Part shown: in pieces, positions 17,815 through 26,139 of the stretch
Numbering within the stretch: position 1 is the first letter of the stretch
Layout: the number at the start of each line of letters is the position of its first letter
Assembly: GCA_002344525.1 (NCBI GenBank)
Contig: DDTJ01000062.1
Location: 55,625-99,811 of the forward strand
Source: Akkermansiaceae bacterium UBA2367
GTDB taxonomy: Bacteria > Verrucomicrobiota > Verrucomicrobiia > Verrucomicrobiales > DEV007
Direction: 5' to 3'
DNA length: 44,187 nucleotides
The notes under the pieces: generated by a model
The model's input: only the letters and a program-made list of their open reading frames with translations
Database searches by the model: none
What the model was told of the DNA's origin: nothing
Position numbers and translations under genes: made by a program

Positions 17815-17850
17815 ACGACCGAACATTTCCAAGCCGCCACCGAAGGCGAG

Positions 17851-18237
17851 ATGATCGAGGCGGGTGCCCGTTTCGCCGCGACCCTGCGGTCCGGCGACAT
17901 CCTCGCCCTCGACGGCGACCTCGGTGCGGGGAAGACGCATTTCTGCAAAGGACTCGCCGCTGGTCTCGGCGCGACCGACGAGGTCACCAGCCCGACCTTC
18001 GCTCTCGTCCAGGAATACCTCTCGGGCCGTCTTCCGCTTTTCCATTTCGATTGGTACCGGCTCGACTCGGCAGCTGAGCTCCATGGCCTCGGCTGGGACG
18101 ACTACCTCGACGAGGACGGCATCGTCGTCGTGGAATGGGCCGGCAAATTCCCGGAGATGCTGCCGCCCACGGCCATCCGTTTGCAATTCGACCTCGCCCC
18201 CGACGGCCTCCGCCGCGTCACCGTGACCCGCCCATGA
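17851..18237 (+). CDS. tsaE: tRNA t6A biosynthesis ATPase TsaE
   Basis: 128 residues. TsaE is the ATPase that drives the TsaB-TsaD complex making threonylcarbamoyladenosine-37 of tRNAs. The P-loop GDLGAGKT is at residues 22-29, followed by TSPTFALVQEYLSG (switch region) and FHFDWYRLDS; the C-terminus has IVVVEWAGKFPEMLP. The frame is open upstream to a TGA at 17779 without any ATG, GTG or TTG, and reads ...TEHFQAATEGE before M1, which looks like the normal TsaE lead-in helix. The annotated ATG therefore trims about 15 family-typical residues. It overlaps tsaB by ATGA. Confidence 0.93.
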   Translation: MIEAGARFAATLRSGDILALDGDLGAGKTHFCKGLAAGLGATDEVTSPTFALVQEYLSGRLPLFHFDWYRLDSAAELHGLGWDDYLDEDGIVVVEWAGKFPEMLPPTAIRLQFDLAPDGLRRVTVTRP

Positions 18238-18863
18238 TTCTCGTCCTCGAAACCTCCACCCGCCGCGCCTCCCTCGCCGTCCATGACCGCGCTTCCGGCC
18301 TCGTCGTTGACGGGGCGGAGTTCACCACCGACCGCGCCCACAACGCCGCCATCTTCGCCCCGCTCCAGCGGCTCGTCGAGGCGCATCGCGAGCGGCTCGT
18401 CGGTCTCGTCGTCGGTCTCGGCCCCGGCTCCTACGGGGGCGTGCGCGTCGGACTCGCCGTGGCCAATGGCCTCTCCGTCGCGATGGGCCTGCCTGTCGCC
18501 GGAGGCAACTCCCTCGAAGCCTGGGAGACGGACGGGGACTCCTACCTCGTCGTCGGCGACGCTCGTCGCGGGAGTTTCTTCGTGGCGCTCGTGCGTGACC
18601 GCCTGCTGCAAGGCGAGCCGGAGCTGGTCGACGAAACCGCGATCGCCGATTATCTCTCCCCCTTCCTTGCCGAAGGTCTCGCAGTCCACAGCTCCGACGC
18701 GAAAGTCGTCGAGGCGATTCCCGGCGCGAAGCTCTCCTTTCCTAGCGCCGCCCGGCTCGCCGGGCGATTTCAAAACGCCGACTTCGCCGCTCTCTCGACC
18801 ACGCCGCTCGAACCGATCTATCTTCGTGCTCCCTACATCACCACGCCGAAGGCGCGGGGGTAG
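18234..18863 (+). CDS. tsaB: tRNA t6A biosynthesis protein TsaB
   Basis: 209 residues. TsaB is the non-catalytic ASKHA-fold partner that scaffolds TsaD and TsaE for t6A37 formation. The start is MILVLETSTRRASLAV, followed by a typical GLGPGSYGGVRVGLAVANGL motif and NSLEAW, and the C-terminus reads LEPIYLRAPYITTPK, as usual for the family. The ATG overlaps the tsaE stop (ATGA), so the two are translationally coupled, consistent with their shared complex. Confidence 0.94.
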   Translation: MILVLETSTRRASLAVHDRASGLVVDGAEFTTDRAHNAAIFAPLQRLVEAHRERLVGLVVGLGPGSYGGVRVGLAVANGLSVAMGLPVAGGNSLEAWETDGDSYLVVGDARRGSFFVALVRDRLLQGEPELVDETAIADYLSPFLAEGLAVHSSDAKVVEAIPGAKLSFPSAARLAGRFQNADFAALSTTPLEPIYLRAPYITTPKARG

Positions 18864-18955
18864 CAGAATTGAAGTCGACGGAAGCACGTCCGACGCTGGA
18901 TCTGTAGCCGCGTCCATTGCGCGACTGGAAGGCCCAAGGAATCCACAGAATCTCA

Positions 18956-19001
18956 CGGAAAGGGATTCGGAAAGGGATTCGGAAAGGGATTCGGAAAGGA
19001 A
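18956..19001. repeat. 12-bp tandem repeat (CGGAAAGGGATT)
   Basis: Three exact units of CGGAAAGGGATT start at 18956, 18968 and 18980, followed by a partial diverged unit. Flanking AATCCAC (18940-18946) and GTGGATT (about 19010-19016) are inverted. The 300-bp gene-free stretch 18864-19163 holds only this array, a CTGTAGCCG motif at 18904 and the terminator of the outer-membrane gene. Confidence 0.75.
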
Positions 19002-19081
19002 AAATTCCGTGGATTCCGTGGGCAGCCATTCAACGGCTGAGTCAGCCTCCCCGGTGCCCCGCTCCACATCCTGTGCCAACG

Positions 19082-19117
19082 AAAAACCCCGCCCGCGGTG
19101 GAAAGCCGCGGACGGGG
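19082..19117 (-). terminator. Rho-independent terminator of the outer-membrane protein gene
   Basis: A 12-bp stem with one mismatch (19087-19098 with 19106-19117, core CCGCGG/CCGCGG and CCCCG/CGGGG) has a 7-base loop. On the minus strand it is directly followed by TTTTT. It lies 47 bp after the stop of the gene at 19164-19943. Confidence 0.88.
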
Positions 19118-19163
19118 CCGGATTGGAAAAGGGGGCTTTTCGAGTGGTGCCAGGTATCGGAGA

Positions 19164-19943
19164 TCAGTAGGAGACGCGGGCGCCGATCAACACCGAGTGG
19201 CTCGCGGGATTGTCGTGCGACCTGAGGGTGAAATCGCCGAAGTCGGTCGTGAACGCGGCTTGGTCGGTCACGAGGTAGCGATACTGGGTGAAGATGGAGA
19301 GGCTCTCGGTGATGGGGAAGTCGATGCCCGCGATGAGCTGCCAGGCGAACCCGCTGCTGGTGGAGCTGTATTGGATGGTGTAGATGTCGCCGTCCATTTC
19401 CGTCCAAGCCCAGCCGATGCCGCCGCCGAAATAGCCGGTGGCCCCGCCGAGGGGAATCTCCTTGAGGAAGTTCACGAGCACGGCCTTCGTCTTGATGTCG
19501 AAGTTGGAGCTGAGGTCCATGCCCGCGTAGTTGACGCTGTTCGTACTGTTGCTCAGGTAGGTGCCTTCCAGTTCGAAACGGCTGCCGCCGAAGAGATCGG
19601 AGTATTTGCCGAGGCCGCCGCCGAAGGTCCAGCCGCGGTCGAGCTCCCAGTTGATCGGGACGTTCGTGGGATCGATGTTGGGGTCCACGGGGTCGGGGCA
19701 GTGGGCCGCCCAGTCGCCCGGGTCGCCGTGCCAGGAGCCGGTGGTGTTCCAAGAGGAGCCGAAGACGAAGCCGCCGTATCCGAAGACGTAGTTGTCGAAA
19801 GAGGGCCGGGGGGTGGGCAGCATCCTCGGAACCGGAGATTTCGAGTTGAGCCGGAAACCGGCGCCGGCGAGAGCCGGGGTGGAGATGGCGACCAAGGCGG
19901 TGGCGATGACGAGGGGAAGAATCTTAGTAGTTAGCTTTTCCAT
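19164..19943 (-). CDS. Outer-membrane beta-barrel protein
   Basis: 259 residues. The signal peptide covers residues 1-26 (MEKLTTKILPLVIATALVAI then STPALA). The rest is made of alternating, Gly/aromatic-rich amphipathic strands (FGYGGFVFGSSW, WTFGGGLGKYSD, RFELEGTYLSN, ATGYFGGGIGWAWTE, FAWQLIAGIDFPITESLSIF, ASHSVLIGARVSY) with a terminal aromatic residue. This matches the small OmpA/OmpW-like barrel superfamily (PF13505 type), about 8 strands. Its specific role is unknown. Expression is probably high: an AT-rich upstream region and a strong terminator isolate it as a single-gene unit. Confidence 0.82.
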   Translation of the reverse strand: MEKLTTKILPLVIATALVAISTPALAGAGFRLNSKSPVPRMLPTPRPSFDNYVFGYGGFVFGSSWNTTGSWHGDPGDWAAHCPDPVDPNIDPTNVPINWELDRGWTFGGGLGKYSDLFGGSRFELEGTYLSNSTNSVNYAGMDLSSNFDIKTKAVLVNFLKEIPLGGATGYFGGGIGWAWTEMDGDIYTIQYSSTSSGFAWQLIAGIDFPITESLSIFTQYRYLVTDQAAFTTDFGDFTLRSHDNPASHSVLIGARVSY

Positions 19944-19998
19944 AAGTAAAATTAGTATAAAATTTATGGAAAGTCAAAAAATAATCTTAAAATTTTAA
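19944..19998 (-). promoter_or_regulatory. AT-rich promoter region of the outer-membrane protein gene
   Basis: This stretch is strikingly AT-rich for the window. TTGACT (complement of 19972-19977) and, 17 bp on, TAATTT (complement of 19949-19954) resemble -35/-10 boxes. They would place the transcript start almost at the ATG (19943), so the exact boxes are uncertain. No Shine-Dalgarno site is visible. Confidence 0.35.
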
Positions 19999-20100
19999 AT
20001 TTCTGAATTTTCTGGATTTGTAACCTTTTCTCACCAACAAGGCCCGTATCGCCAAAATGCGACTGCCAAATCGCGCGATCCGTGGTTTCTTGCTCCCCGC

Positions 20101-21198
20101 ATGGCCTCTCTTGCCAGACTCCCCTCCGCCTTTGGCCTGACTCTCGAAGATTGGATCGAGTGGGTGGAGGCGCGTGGCCAAAGCCGGTTCCGCGCGAAGC
20201 AGATCGTGGAGTGGATCTACGGCAGACGGGCGAAGTCCTGGGACGGGATGACGAACCTGCCCCAAGCCCTGCGGGCGGAGCTGGAGACCGCCTTCTCCCT
20301 CGACCGGCTCGCAGTGGTGCGCGCGACGGGATCGCTGGACGCGACGAGGAAGTTCCTGTTCCGCCTTCACGACGGGCGTCTCGTCGAGACGGTCAAAATC
20401 CCGGCCAACGCCCATTTCGACGGCGGTCGGAGCGACCGCGTCACCCTCTGCGTCTCCAGCCAGGTCGGTTGCGCCTACGATTGCAAATTTTGTGCCAGCG
20501 GACTGGCCGGGTTCACCCGCAATCTCGAAGTCGAGGAAATCGTCGGCCAAGTCGTCGCGGCCGAGGAGGAGTCGGGCGAGGCGGCGAGCAATCTCGTCTT
20601 CATGGGCATGGGCGAGCCGCTCGCGAACCTGTCCCGCCTGACGAAGGCCATCGCCATCCTCAACGCGCCTTGGGGCCTCGACATCGGGGCGCGGCACATG
20701 ACCGTCTCCACCAGCGGCCTCGCGCCGCAGATCGAGAGGCTCGCCGAGTTGCCCGTCCAGATCCGTCTCGCCATCTCCCTGCACGGGGCCAGCGACGAGG
20801 TGCGGGAACGGATCATGCCGGTGAACCGGAAATACCCGCTCGCCCGGCTCTTCGAGGCTCTGGAGGTCTGGCGCGAGCGGAAGAAGCAGCGGATCACCTT
20901 CGAATACATCCTTATCGAGGGCGTCAACGACTCTCCCGAGCAGGCCGCCCTCTTGGCGCGGCGGGCCAAGCCGCTCGACGCGAAGGTCAACCTGATCCCC
21001 TACAACGTGGTGGAGGGCCTGCCTTGGGTGCGGCCCTCGGAGGCGCGGCAGGAGTCCTTTCTCCAAATCCTCCGGCGGGCCGGGGTCGTCGCGACCTTGC
21101 GCCGGGAGAAGGGCCACGACATCGCCGCAGCCTGCGGGCAACTGCGCTTGCAGGAGGAGACGGCGGAGGGGGTGGCGGTGGTGCGGCGCAAGGAGTGA
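20101..21198 (+). CDS. rlmN: 23S rRNA/tRNA adenine-C2 methyltransferase (radical SAM)
   Basis: 365 residues. It methylates A2503 of 23S rRNA (and A37 of some tRNAs) by radical SAM chemistry. The 4Fe-4S cysteines CxxxCxxC are at about 124, 128 and 131 (VGCAYDCKFC). GMGEPLAN (SAM binding), MTVSTSGLAP, and RLAISLHGASDEVRERIMPV are present. The second catalytic Cys lies in HDIAAACGQL at about C345. All hallmark residues are intact and length is normal. ATG 20101 opens the family N-terminus. It is divergent from the outer-membrane gene; a MITE-like repeat lies 15 bp after its stop. Confidence 0.96.
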   Translation: MASLARLPSAFGLTLEDWIEWVEARGQSRFRAKQIVEWIYGRRAKSWDGMTNLPQALRAELETAFSLDRLAVVRATGSLDATRKFLFRLHDGRLVETVKIPANAHFDGGRSDRVTLCVSSQVGCAYDCKFCASGLAGFTRNLEVEEIVGQVVAAEEESGEAASNLVFMGMGEPLANLSRLTKAIAILNAPWGLDIGARHMTVSTSGLAPQIERLAELPVQIRLAISLHGASDEVRERIMPVNRKYPLARLFEALEVWRERKKQRITFEYILIEGVNDSPEQAALLARRAKPLDAKVNLIPYNVVEGLPWVRPSEARQESFLQILRRAGVVATLRREKGHDIAAACGQLRLQEETAEGVAVVRRKE

Positions 21199-21213
21199 AC
21201 CTGAGGCCGGAGT

Positions 21214-21435
21214 TGGGAGTCTGGGTTTCCGCATGAATCCTCGCAGCAAAGACTGCGAGTCCTCACATCAACCGATGAAAAATCGAGACGTCGCGAGAAC
21301 GAAGCCTTGTAGCGAAGTTCGTGAGAACTTCGACGGGTGTCCTTTGGGCTTCGGAGGGGAGAAGTTCTCACGAACTTCTCTACCAGCACCGTCGGCCCGC
21401 TGCGCTCCCGCTTCATGCGTAAGCCCTGACTCCCA
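21214..21435. mobile_element. MITE-like element, copy A
   Basis: A 222-bp element is bounded by 24-bp imperfect terminal inverted repeats (21214-21237 and 21412-21435, three or four mismatches; shared core GCATGAA/TTCATGC). It carries an internal 18-bp inverted repeat, GAAGTTCGTGAGAACTTC near 21316 and its exact complement near 21361. It has no coding capacity of its own. About 200 bp align with copy B at 27677-27904. No target-site duplication is evident here. It fills the gap between rlmN and the hybrid kinase (convergent). Confidence 0.72.
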
Positions 21436-21473
21436 TCTTCCCTTTTATTGAGGATGAACGGACCGTTCGCCCC

Positions 21474-24044
21474 TCACGGAATGATCCGGTGCGCCGAGAG
21501 CATGCGATGCACGGCGGCGCGCAGTTCGGTGGGCGCGTAGGGTTTCGGCAGGACGCCTTTGAAACCGAAGGCCGCCGGGCTCGACATCGCGGGGGCGTCG
21601 GAGTAGCCGCTGGAGACGATGGCGAGGATGCCGGGGTCGATCTGGAGGAGGCGGCGCATCGTCTCGATCCCGCCCATGCCGTTCTCGATGGTTAGGTCGC
21701 AGATGAGGAGGTGGAAACGCTCGCCCCGCTGCAAGGCGTCGGTGTAGACGGCGAGGGTCTCGCGTCCGTCCTTGGTCTCGACGACCTCGTGCCCGGCGCG
21801 GCGCAGGGTCGCGGCCATGAGGCGGCGGATGGGCGCGTCGTCTTCGAGGATGAGGATGCGCGTGCCGACGAGGAGGGGTTCGCCGATCTCCCCGCCGCGC
21901 GCCGTGGCGAGGTGGGGGATGTCGAAGTTCGGATAGGCGGGCGTTCCGTCGCTTTCCCCGGTCTCGTCGGGATGCCGTCCGAGCGGGGCGCAGAAGGTGG
22001 CGATGGTGCCCTTGCCCTCCTTCGACTGGAGCTGGATGAAGCCTCCGTGGGCCTTGGCGATGGATTCGCACACGGTCAGGCCGATGCCGGTGGCGTTGTT
22101 CTCGCGGCGGGTAGTGAAGTAGGGCTCGAAGACGCGTTCAAGGTCGGTCTCGCTCATGCCGTGTCCGGTGTCGATGACCTCGATGAGGAGGTGGTCCTCG
22201 TCCGCCGGGGTGTGCGAGCCGCGGACCTTCAGCACGCCCTCGGGAGCGATGCGCGAACTGCGCACGATGAGGACGCCGCCGTCGGGCATGGCGGCGGCGG
22301 AGTTGGCGACGAGGTTTTCGAGAAGCCGCCCGATCTGGGCGGGATCGACGTTGGCGACGAGATCGGAATCGCCTCCTTGGTATTGGTAGCGAATCTCGGG
22401 ATGCTTGAGACGCTGTTCCGTCAGGATGCGGCGGACGAGGTCGGGGATTCGAGTCTTCTCGCGGATGGGCCGCCCGCCGCGGGCGAAGGTCATGAGCTGC
22501 TGCACCAGCCCCGTGGCCTTGGATGCGGCGGTTTGGGCTTCCTCCAGCATGGCTTGGAGTTCGGCGTCGTCGGGATGGCGTTCGCGGGCGAGGCTGATGT
22601 TGCCCGTGAGGGTGGTGAGGGAGTTGTTGAAGTCGTGGGCGAAGCCCCGGGCGAGCAGGCCGAGGCCTTCGAGACGGTGCTGGCGGACCTGCTCGGCGAC
22701 CTCCAGCCGGGTCGCGGTGATGTCGGTGAAGAGGGCGAGAACGCCGCCTTGGGTGGGGTAGGCACGCACCTCGAACCACATCCCCCGGCTGGAGTCGTGG
22801 AAGTCGAAGCGGTGCCGCCGCCCGTCGGCGAGAGGGCGGTTGAAATGGTCCTCGTAGCGCTCCAGTTCGCCCGTGTCGAAATGTTCGCGGAACGGGGTGC
22901 CGACGAGGCGGCGTCCGGGCGCGAAGACGCGCTCGGCCTCGGGGTTGGCGTAGCGGATGATGCCGTCCTCGTCGAAACGCAGCAGGGGATCGCCGACCTC
23001 CTCGAATGGGATCGAGGCGGAGGGCGGCAGCACCGCCTCGCCGAATGCACTGGCGGCAGAGGAAAGGGCTTGGACGGCGGGGAGCGGGGCCAGCGTCGGA
23101 TCCGCCGGATCGGCGGCAGAGGACGGCTTTTTCCTCGCGATCAATTCCTTGAAAGCCGGATCGTTCGCGAGCGAGGCGATCTTGCGCAGGGCTTCGCTGC
23201 GGGCGGTGGGCGGTTGCGAGGGGGGGAAGACGACGGGATGGACCGGATCGGCGGGCGAGGCGGGGATTTCGGCAGGTTCCGCTTGGCACAGGGGCAGTGC
23301 TCCAGACGCGACCGTCGTCGCGAGCACGGTAACGAGGCCGACCGCTTCGCCGTCGGTCGCGCGGATGGGCACGGAGCGCTCGTCCACCCTGACAGACCCG
23401 CCATTCCGGGTGGTGAGGAGGGTGCGCCGTCCGCCTTCCGCGCCCTCATCGCCTTCCGTGTCGTTCGTTTCGCTCAGCGGGGCAACGGTGGCGAGGGGGC
23501 GGTGCAGCGCCTCAGCGGCGGGCCAGCCGGTGAGAGCCTCGGCGGCGGGGTTCAGGTAGACGACGTTGCCTTCGAGGTCGGTGGCGAGGACGGCTTGCGG
23601 AAGTTGCTGCGAGACGGCTTCGAGCCCGGGCAGGCGCAGGGAGAGGCGCTCGCCCGCGATACGACGCTCCACGACGGATTCGAGGCAGACGGCGATCTCG
23701 GCGTCGCTGAATGGCTTTCGCAAAAAGGCGGCGGGCTGGGCGGAGCGGGCGCGTTCGAGGATGGCCTCCTCGGAGTAGCCCGTGACGAAGATGGAGGGGA
23801 TGCCGTGCTCCTGCCGCAGACGGCGGGCGAGCTCGATGCCGTCCTCGGGGCCGTCGAGCTGGATGTCGAGGAGGACGAGGTCGGGCTTCTCGCCGTTCAA
23901 GAGGTCGAGGGCATGGGAGGCGGAGTAGGCGATCCCCGCGACGACGAAGCCCCGGCGGCGCAGGGTCGCCTCCAAGTCGCGAGCGGTCACCCGATCATTC
24001 TCGACGATCAGGAGGCGGAGGCGGTTGGAGGGGAGGTCGTCCAT
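21474..24044 (-). CDS. Hybrid sensor histidine kinase: REC-PAS-PAS-HisKA-HATPase-REC
   Basis: 856 residues from ATG 24042-24044; a longer in-frame start at 24086 is possible. REC1 covers residues 8-125 (acidic E15/D17, phospho-acceptor D60, K110). PAS-like domains lie at about 140-245 and 350-445. HisKA has phospho-acceptor H470 (GFAHDFNNSLTTLTGN). HATPase_c has N-box ENLVANSAAAM (576-586), DTGHGM (625-630) and TGIGLTV (652-658). The C-terminal REC2 has D783. There are no membrane segments, so it is cytoplasmic. A Pro/Ala-rich linker (250-345) separates the PAS domains. Receivers at both ends suggest it both receives phosphate from another kinase and relays it. The adjacent same-strand PAS/HisKA_2 protein is a candidate partner. 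Confidence 0.92.
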   Translation of the reverse strand: MDDLPSNRLRLLIVENDRVTARDLEATLRRRGFVVAGIAYSASHALDLLNGEKPDLVLLDIQLDGPEDGIELARRLRQEHGIPSIFVTGYSEEAILERARSAQPAAFLRKPFSDAEIAVCLESVVERRIAGERLSLRLPGLEAVSQQLPQAVLATDLEGNVVYLNPAAEALTGWPAAEALHRPLATVAPLSETNDTEGDEGAEGGRRTLLTTRNGGSVRVDERSVPIRATDGEAVGLVTVLATTVASGALPLCQAEPAEIPASPADPVHPVVFPPSQPPTARSEALRKIASLANDPAFKELIARKKPSSAADPADPTLAPLPAVQALSSAASAFGEAVLPPSASIPFEEVGDPLLRFDEDGIIRYANPEAERVFAPGRRLVGTPFREHFDTGELERYEDHFNRPLADGRRHRFDFHDSSRGMWFEVRAYPTQGGVLALFTDITATRLEVAEQVRQHRLEGLGLLARGFAHDFNNSLTTLTGNISLARERHPDDAELQAMLEEAQTAASKATGLVQQLMTFARGGRPIREKTRIPDLVRRILTEQRLKHPEIRYQYQGGDSDLVANVDPAQIGRLLENLVANSAAAMPDGGVLIVRSSRIAPEGVLKVRGSHTPADEDHLLIEVIDTGHGMSETDLERVFEPYFTTRRENNATGIGLTVCESIAKAHGGFIQLQSKEGKGTIATFCAPLGRHPDETGESDGTPAYPNFDIPHLATARGGEIGEPLLVGTRILILEDDAPIRRLMAATLRRAGHEVVETKDGRETLAVYTDALQRGERFHLLICDLTIENGMGGIETMRRLLQIDPGILAIVSSGYSDAPAMSSPAAFGFKGVLPKPYAPTELRAAVHRMLSAHRIIP

Positions 24045-24164
24045 GGATGGTTTCACCGCAAAGCAGGGGGCCGTGCGGCGGCTCACGCTACATTCAAATC
24101 TCCATAATTAGCAAAGGAAATTCCCCTCGTGCGTATTTGTGCGAGGGCATCGCCGCAGCGGGTT

Positions 24165-26021
24165 TCAGGGCCGCGTCCGGGGCACGACGAGAACCCATTC
24201 CTTGGAGGGGCTTTCCGCGTCGGTCGCCTCGATCCGGCCTTGTATCTGCTCGCTGAGGAGCTCCAAGGTCTCGATCTCCGCGTCGCGGTCGGTGAAGACG
24301 AAGCGGCGGTGGGTGCCGGGCCGCATCGCGAGGGAGAAGCCCCCGCCGGGATGCGGGCGCAGGTTCGCGTAGAGCTCGGGGCCGGGGCCGGGCTGGCGCG
24401 TCGCGAGGACGAGGCGCATGAGTTCTCCCGCGAGCAGGGCGAAGGACGTCGCCATTTGCGTGTCGAGGGCGAGTCCCTCGTCCCCGGTGACGATGACCTC
24501 GCGCCGCCCCGGTCCCCGTCCGACGAGGGAGCAGACCGCGTCGGCGAGATCGCGCAGCAGGGGCAGGACCCAGACCTCGCCGGAATCGTCGTAGGGGCAG
24601 GCGAGGGCCATGGAGCGGAGTCGCACTTGCCATTTCAGGAAGGCCTCCCGCGCCGCCGCGCTCTGCGGTTCGAGGCTGAAGAGGCTGGTCACAAGCTGGA
24701 GCTGGTTGCGGAAGCCGTGCTGGCGTCGTTCGCGCGGCGGAGGCGCGGGAGCGGCGGAGGGTGGTTCCGGCCGCGCTTCGGCGGAGCGCCGCACCACCGC
24801 AAGAAGCTGCCCGTCGCCGCAGGGGGACAGGGTGATGGAGAATTCGCCGCTGTCCTCCCCGCGTCCGCGGAGGTCGGCGTGGACGACGCGGCCCTCGTCG
24901 AAAAGGCGGCTCCGGCATTGCTCCAGCAGATTCCCCAGCACCGGCCAGACTTCGGCGGCGGGGCGCTGCCGCCAGGAATCGTCGGGCGAGAGCTCTGGCC
25001 AAGGCTGCGGCGGCGGGGAATAGTCCGCCACCGTCCCGTCGGCCTCGATCAGGAGGATGAGGTCGGGCACGGCTTGGAGGAGGGCCTGCGCTTTGCGCGA
25101 AACAGTGCGCAGACGCGCCTTGAGCCGTTCGTCGGCGCTGCCCGGATCGAGCGGCTCGAAGAGGTAGAGGCCCATCGCGGGCGGCTCCGGCGGCTCCCCG
25201 ACAGGACACCAGACGAGGCGGGTCCGTTTCTCCCCCGAGCGCGTCCGCAGCCAAGTCTCGCGCTCCACGGAACGTCGGCTGGAGAAACCGTCCCACTCGC
25301 GCAGGAGGGCGTCCTCCGCCTCCGCGAGGGCGTCGGCCTCGTCGGGATGGAGCAGCCCGGCGAGGGTCGAGAGGCGCAGCTCCTTCAGCGTGCTTCCGCA
25401 GAGCGCGGCGAAGGCGGGGTTCGCGTCAATGATCCGACCGGTGCGGTCCACCAGCACCGAACCCGTCCGGGTATGGGTAAACAGCGCCCGGAATTTCCAT
25501 TTGCCATGGCGCGAAGCCTCCTCGGCCCGCCGCGCCTCGGTCACGTCGTCGAGCGTGAGCGTGATACCACCATCCCGAAGGAGCGAAGAGCGGAATTCGA
25601 TCTCCTTCGGCTTCTGGCCGACGGTGCGGAGGGTGAAGGTTCGGGTGAGCTGGTTTCTCCATATGTGTTCGCGCCACGAGGCGATGACTTGTTCACGGTG
25701 GCCCGGGTCCGGGCAAAGGGCGGAAAGCCATCCCTCGACGCCACCTTTCTCAGCGACGCCGTATCCTGTCAATTGTCGGCACGCGGCGTTCTCGTGACGC
25801 AGCTCCTGCTTCGGCCCCAGCACGACGAGACCGCAGGGCAGCTCGTCGAGGATGGCGGGCCAGTCGGGCGTCGGCGCGAGCCCGGTCGCGAAGGCCGGAG
25901 CCGGGTGGTGGGAACTGGCGGGGGCATTCGGATCGGGCGCAGCGAAGACGTTCGGGGAGTGAGCCTTCGGTTCACTGATCCCGGGAATGGAGGATTCGCG
26001 CGTTGGATCGGAATGGGGCAA
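24165..26021 (-). CDS. PAS protein with HisKA_2-type His box and degenerate ATPase domain
   Basis: 618 residues if the TTG at 26019-26021 is the start; PAS homology begins near residue 52, so a later start cannot be excluded. PAS-like domains are at about 52-165, 175-290 and 310-410. The segment RQHGFRNQLQLVTSLFSLE (H435) matches the HisKA_2 dimerisation/phosphotransfer box. The following domain aligns in layout with its HATPase_c, but the N-box, normally NEL-x-x-NA, reads AGELMRLVLA (531-540). The glycine-rich DxGxG box is replaced by GGGFSLAMRPGT (559-570). ATP binding is therefore doubtful. It probably acts as a sensor or scaffold for the hybrid kinase gene 120 bp downstream. Confidence 0.75.
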   Translation of the reverse strand: MPHSDPTRESSIPGISEPKAHSPNVFAAPDPNAPASSHHPAPAFATGLAPTPDWPAILDELPCGLVVLGPKQELRHENAACRQLTGYGVAEKGGVEGWLSALCPDPGHREQVIASWREHIWRNQLTRTFTLRTVGQKPKEIEFRSSLLRDGGITLTLDDVTEARRAEEASRHGKWKFRALFTHTRTGSVLVDRTGRIIDANPAFAALCGSTLKELRLSTLAGLLHPDEADALAEAEDALLREWDGFSSRRSVERETWLRTRSGEKRTRLVWCPVGEPPEPPAMGLYLFEPLDPGSADERLKARLRTVSRKAQALLQAVPDLILLIEADGTVADYSPPPQPWPELSPDDSWRQRPAAEVWPVLGNLLEQCRSRLFDEGRVVHADLRGRGEDSGEFSITLSPCGDGQLLAVVRRSAEARPEPPSAAPAPPPRERRQHGFRNQLQLVTSLFSLEPQSAAAREAFLKWQVRLRSMALACPYDDSGEVWVLPLLRDLADAVCSLVGRGPGRREVIVTGDEGLALDTQMATSFALLAGELMRLVLATRQPGPGPELYANLRPHPGGGFSLAMRPGTHRRFVFTDRDAEIETLELLSEQIQGRIEATDAESPSKEWVLVVPRTRP

Positions 26022-26060
26022 ACAAGTGCGGGGAAGCGGGGTGGACGGGGACGGTGCTTT

Positions 26061-26089
26061 ATTTAAGGAATGTTAAGAAATTCCTGCAA
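26061..26089 (-). promoter_or_regulatory. Candidate promoter of the PAS/HisKA_2 gene
   Basis: On the minus strand TTGCAG (complement of 26084-26089) and TTAAAT (complement of 26061-26066) are spaced by exactly 17 bp in a locally AT-rich stretch. The predicted transcript start is about 30 bp before the TTG start codon. The spacer contains the inverted repeat GGAAT-N8-ATTCC, a possible regulator site. Confidence 0.4.
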
Positions 26090-26139
26090 GCGATTTATTC
26101 GCCGAAGCGCCCGATTTCCCGCCGATTTCCGCGAAAAAG

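Noticed and set aside
19944..20000. Possible small AT-rich RNA gene between the outer-membrane gene and rlmN
   Set aside because: Nothing beyond a promoter-like composition; no stable hairpin with a U tract inside.
21711..24107. 798-codon open frame antisense to the hybrid kinase
   Set aside because: Mirror of the kinase codons, with no domain-like motifs.
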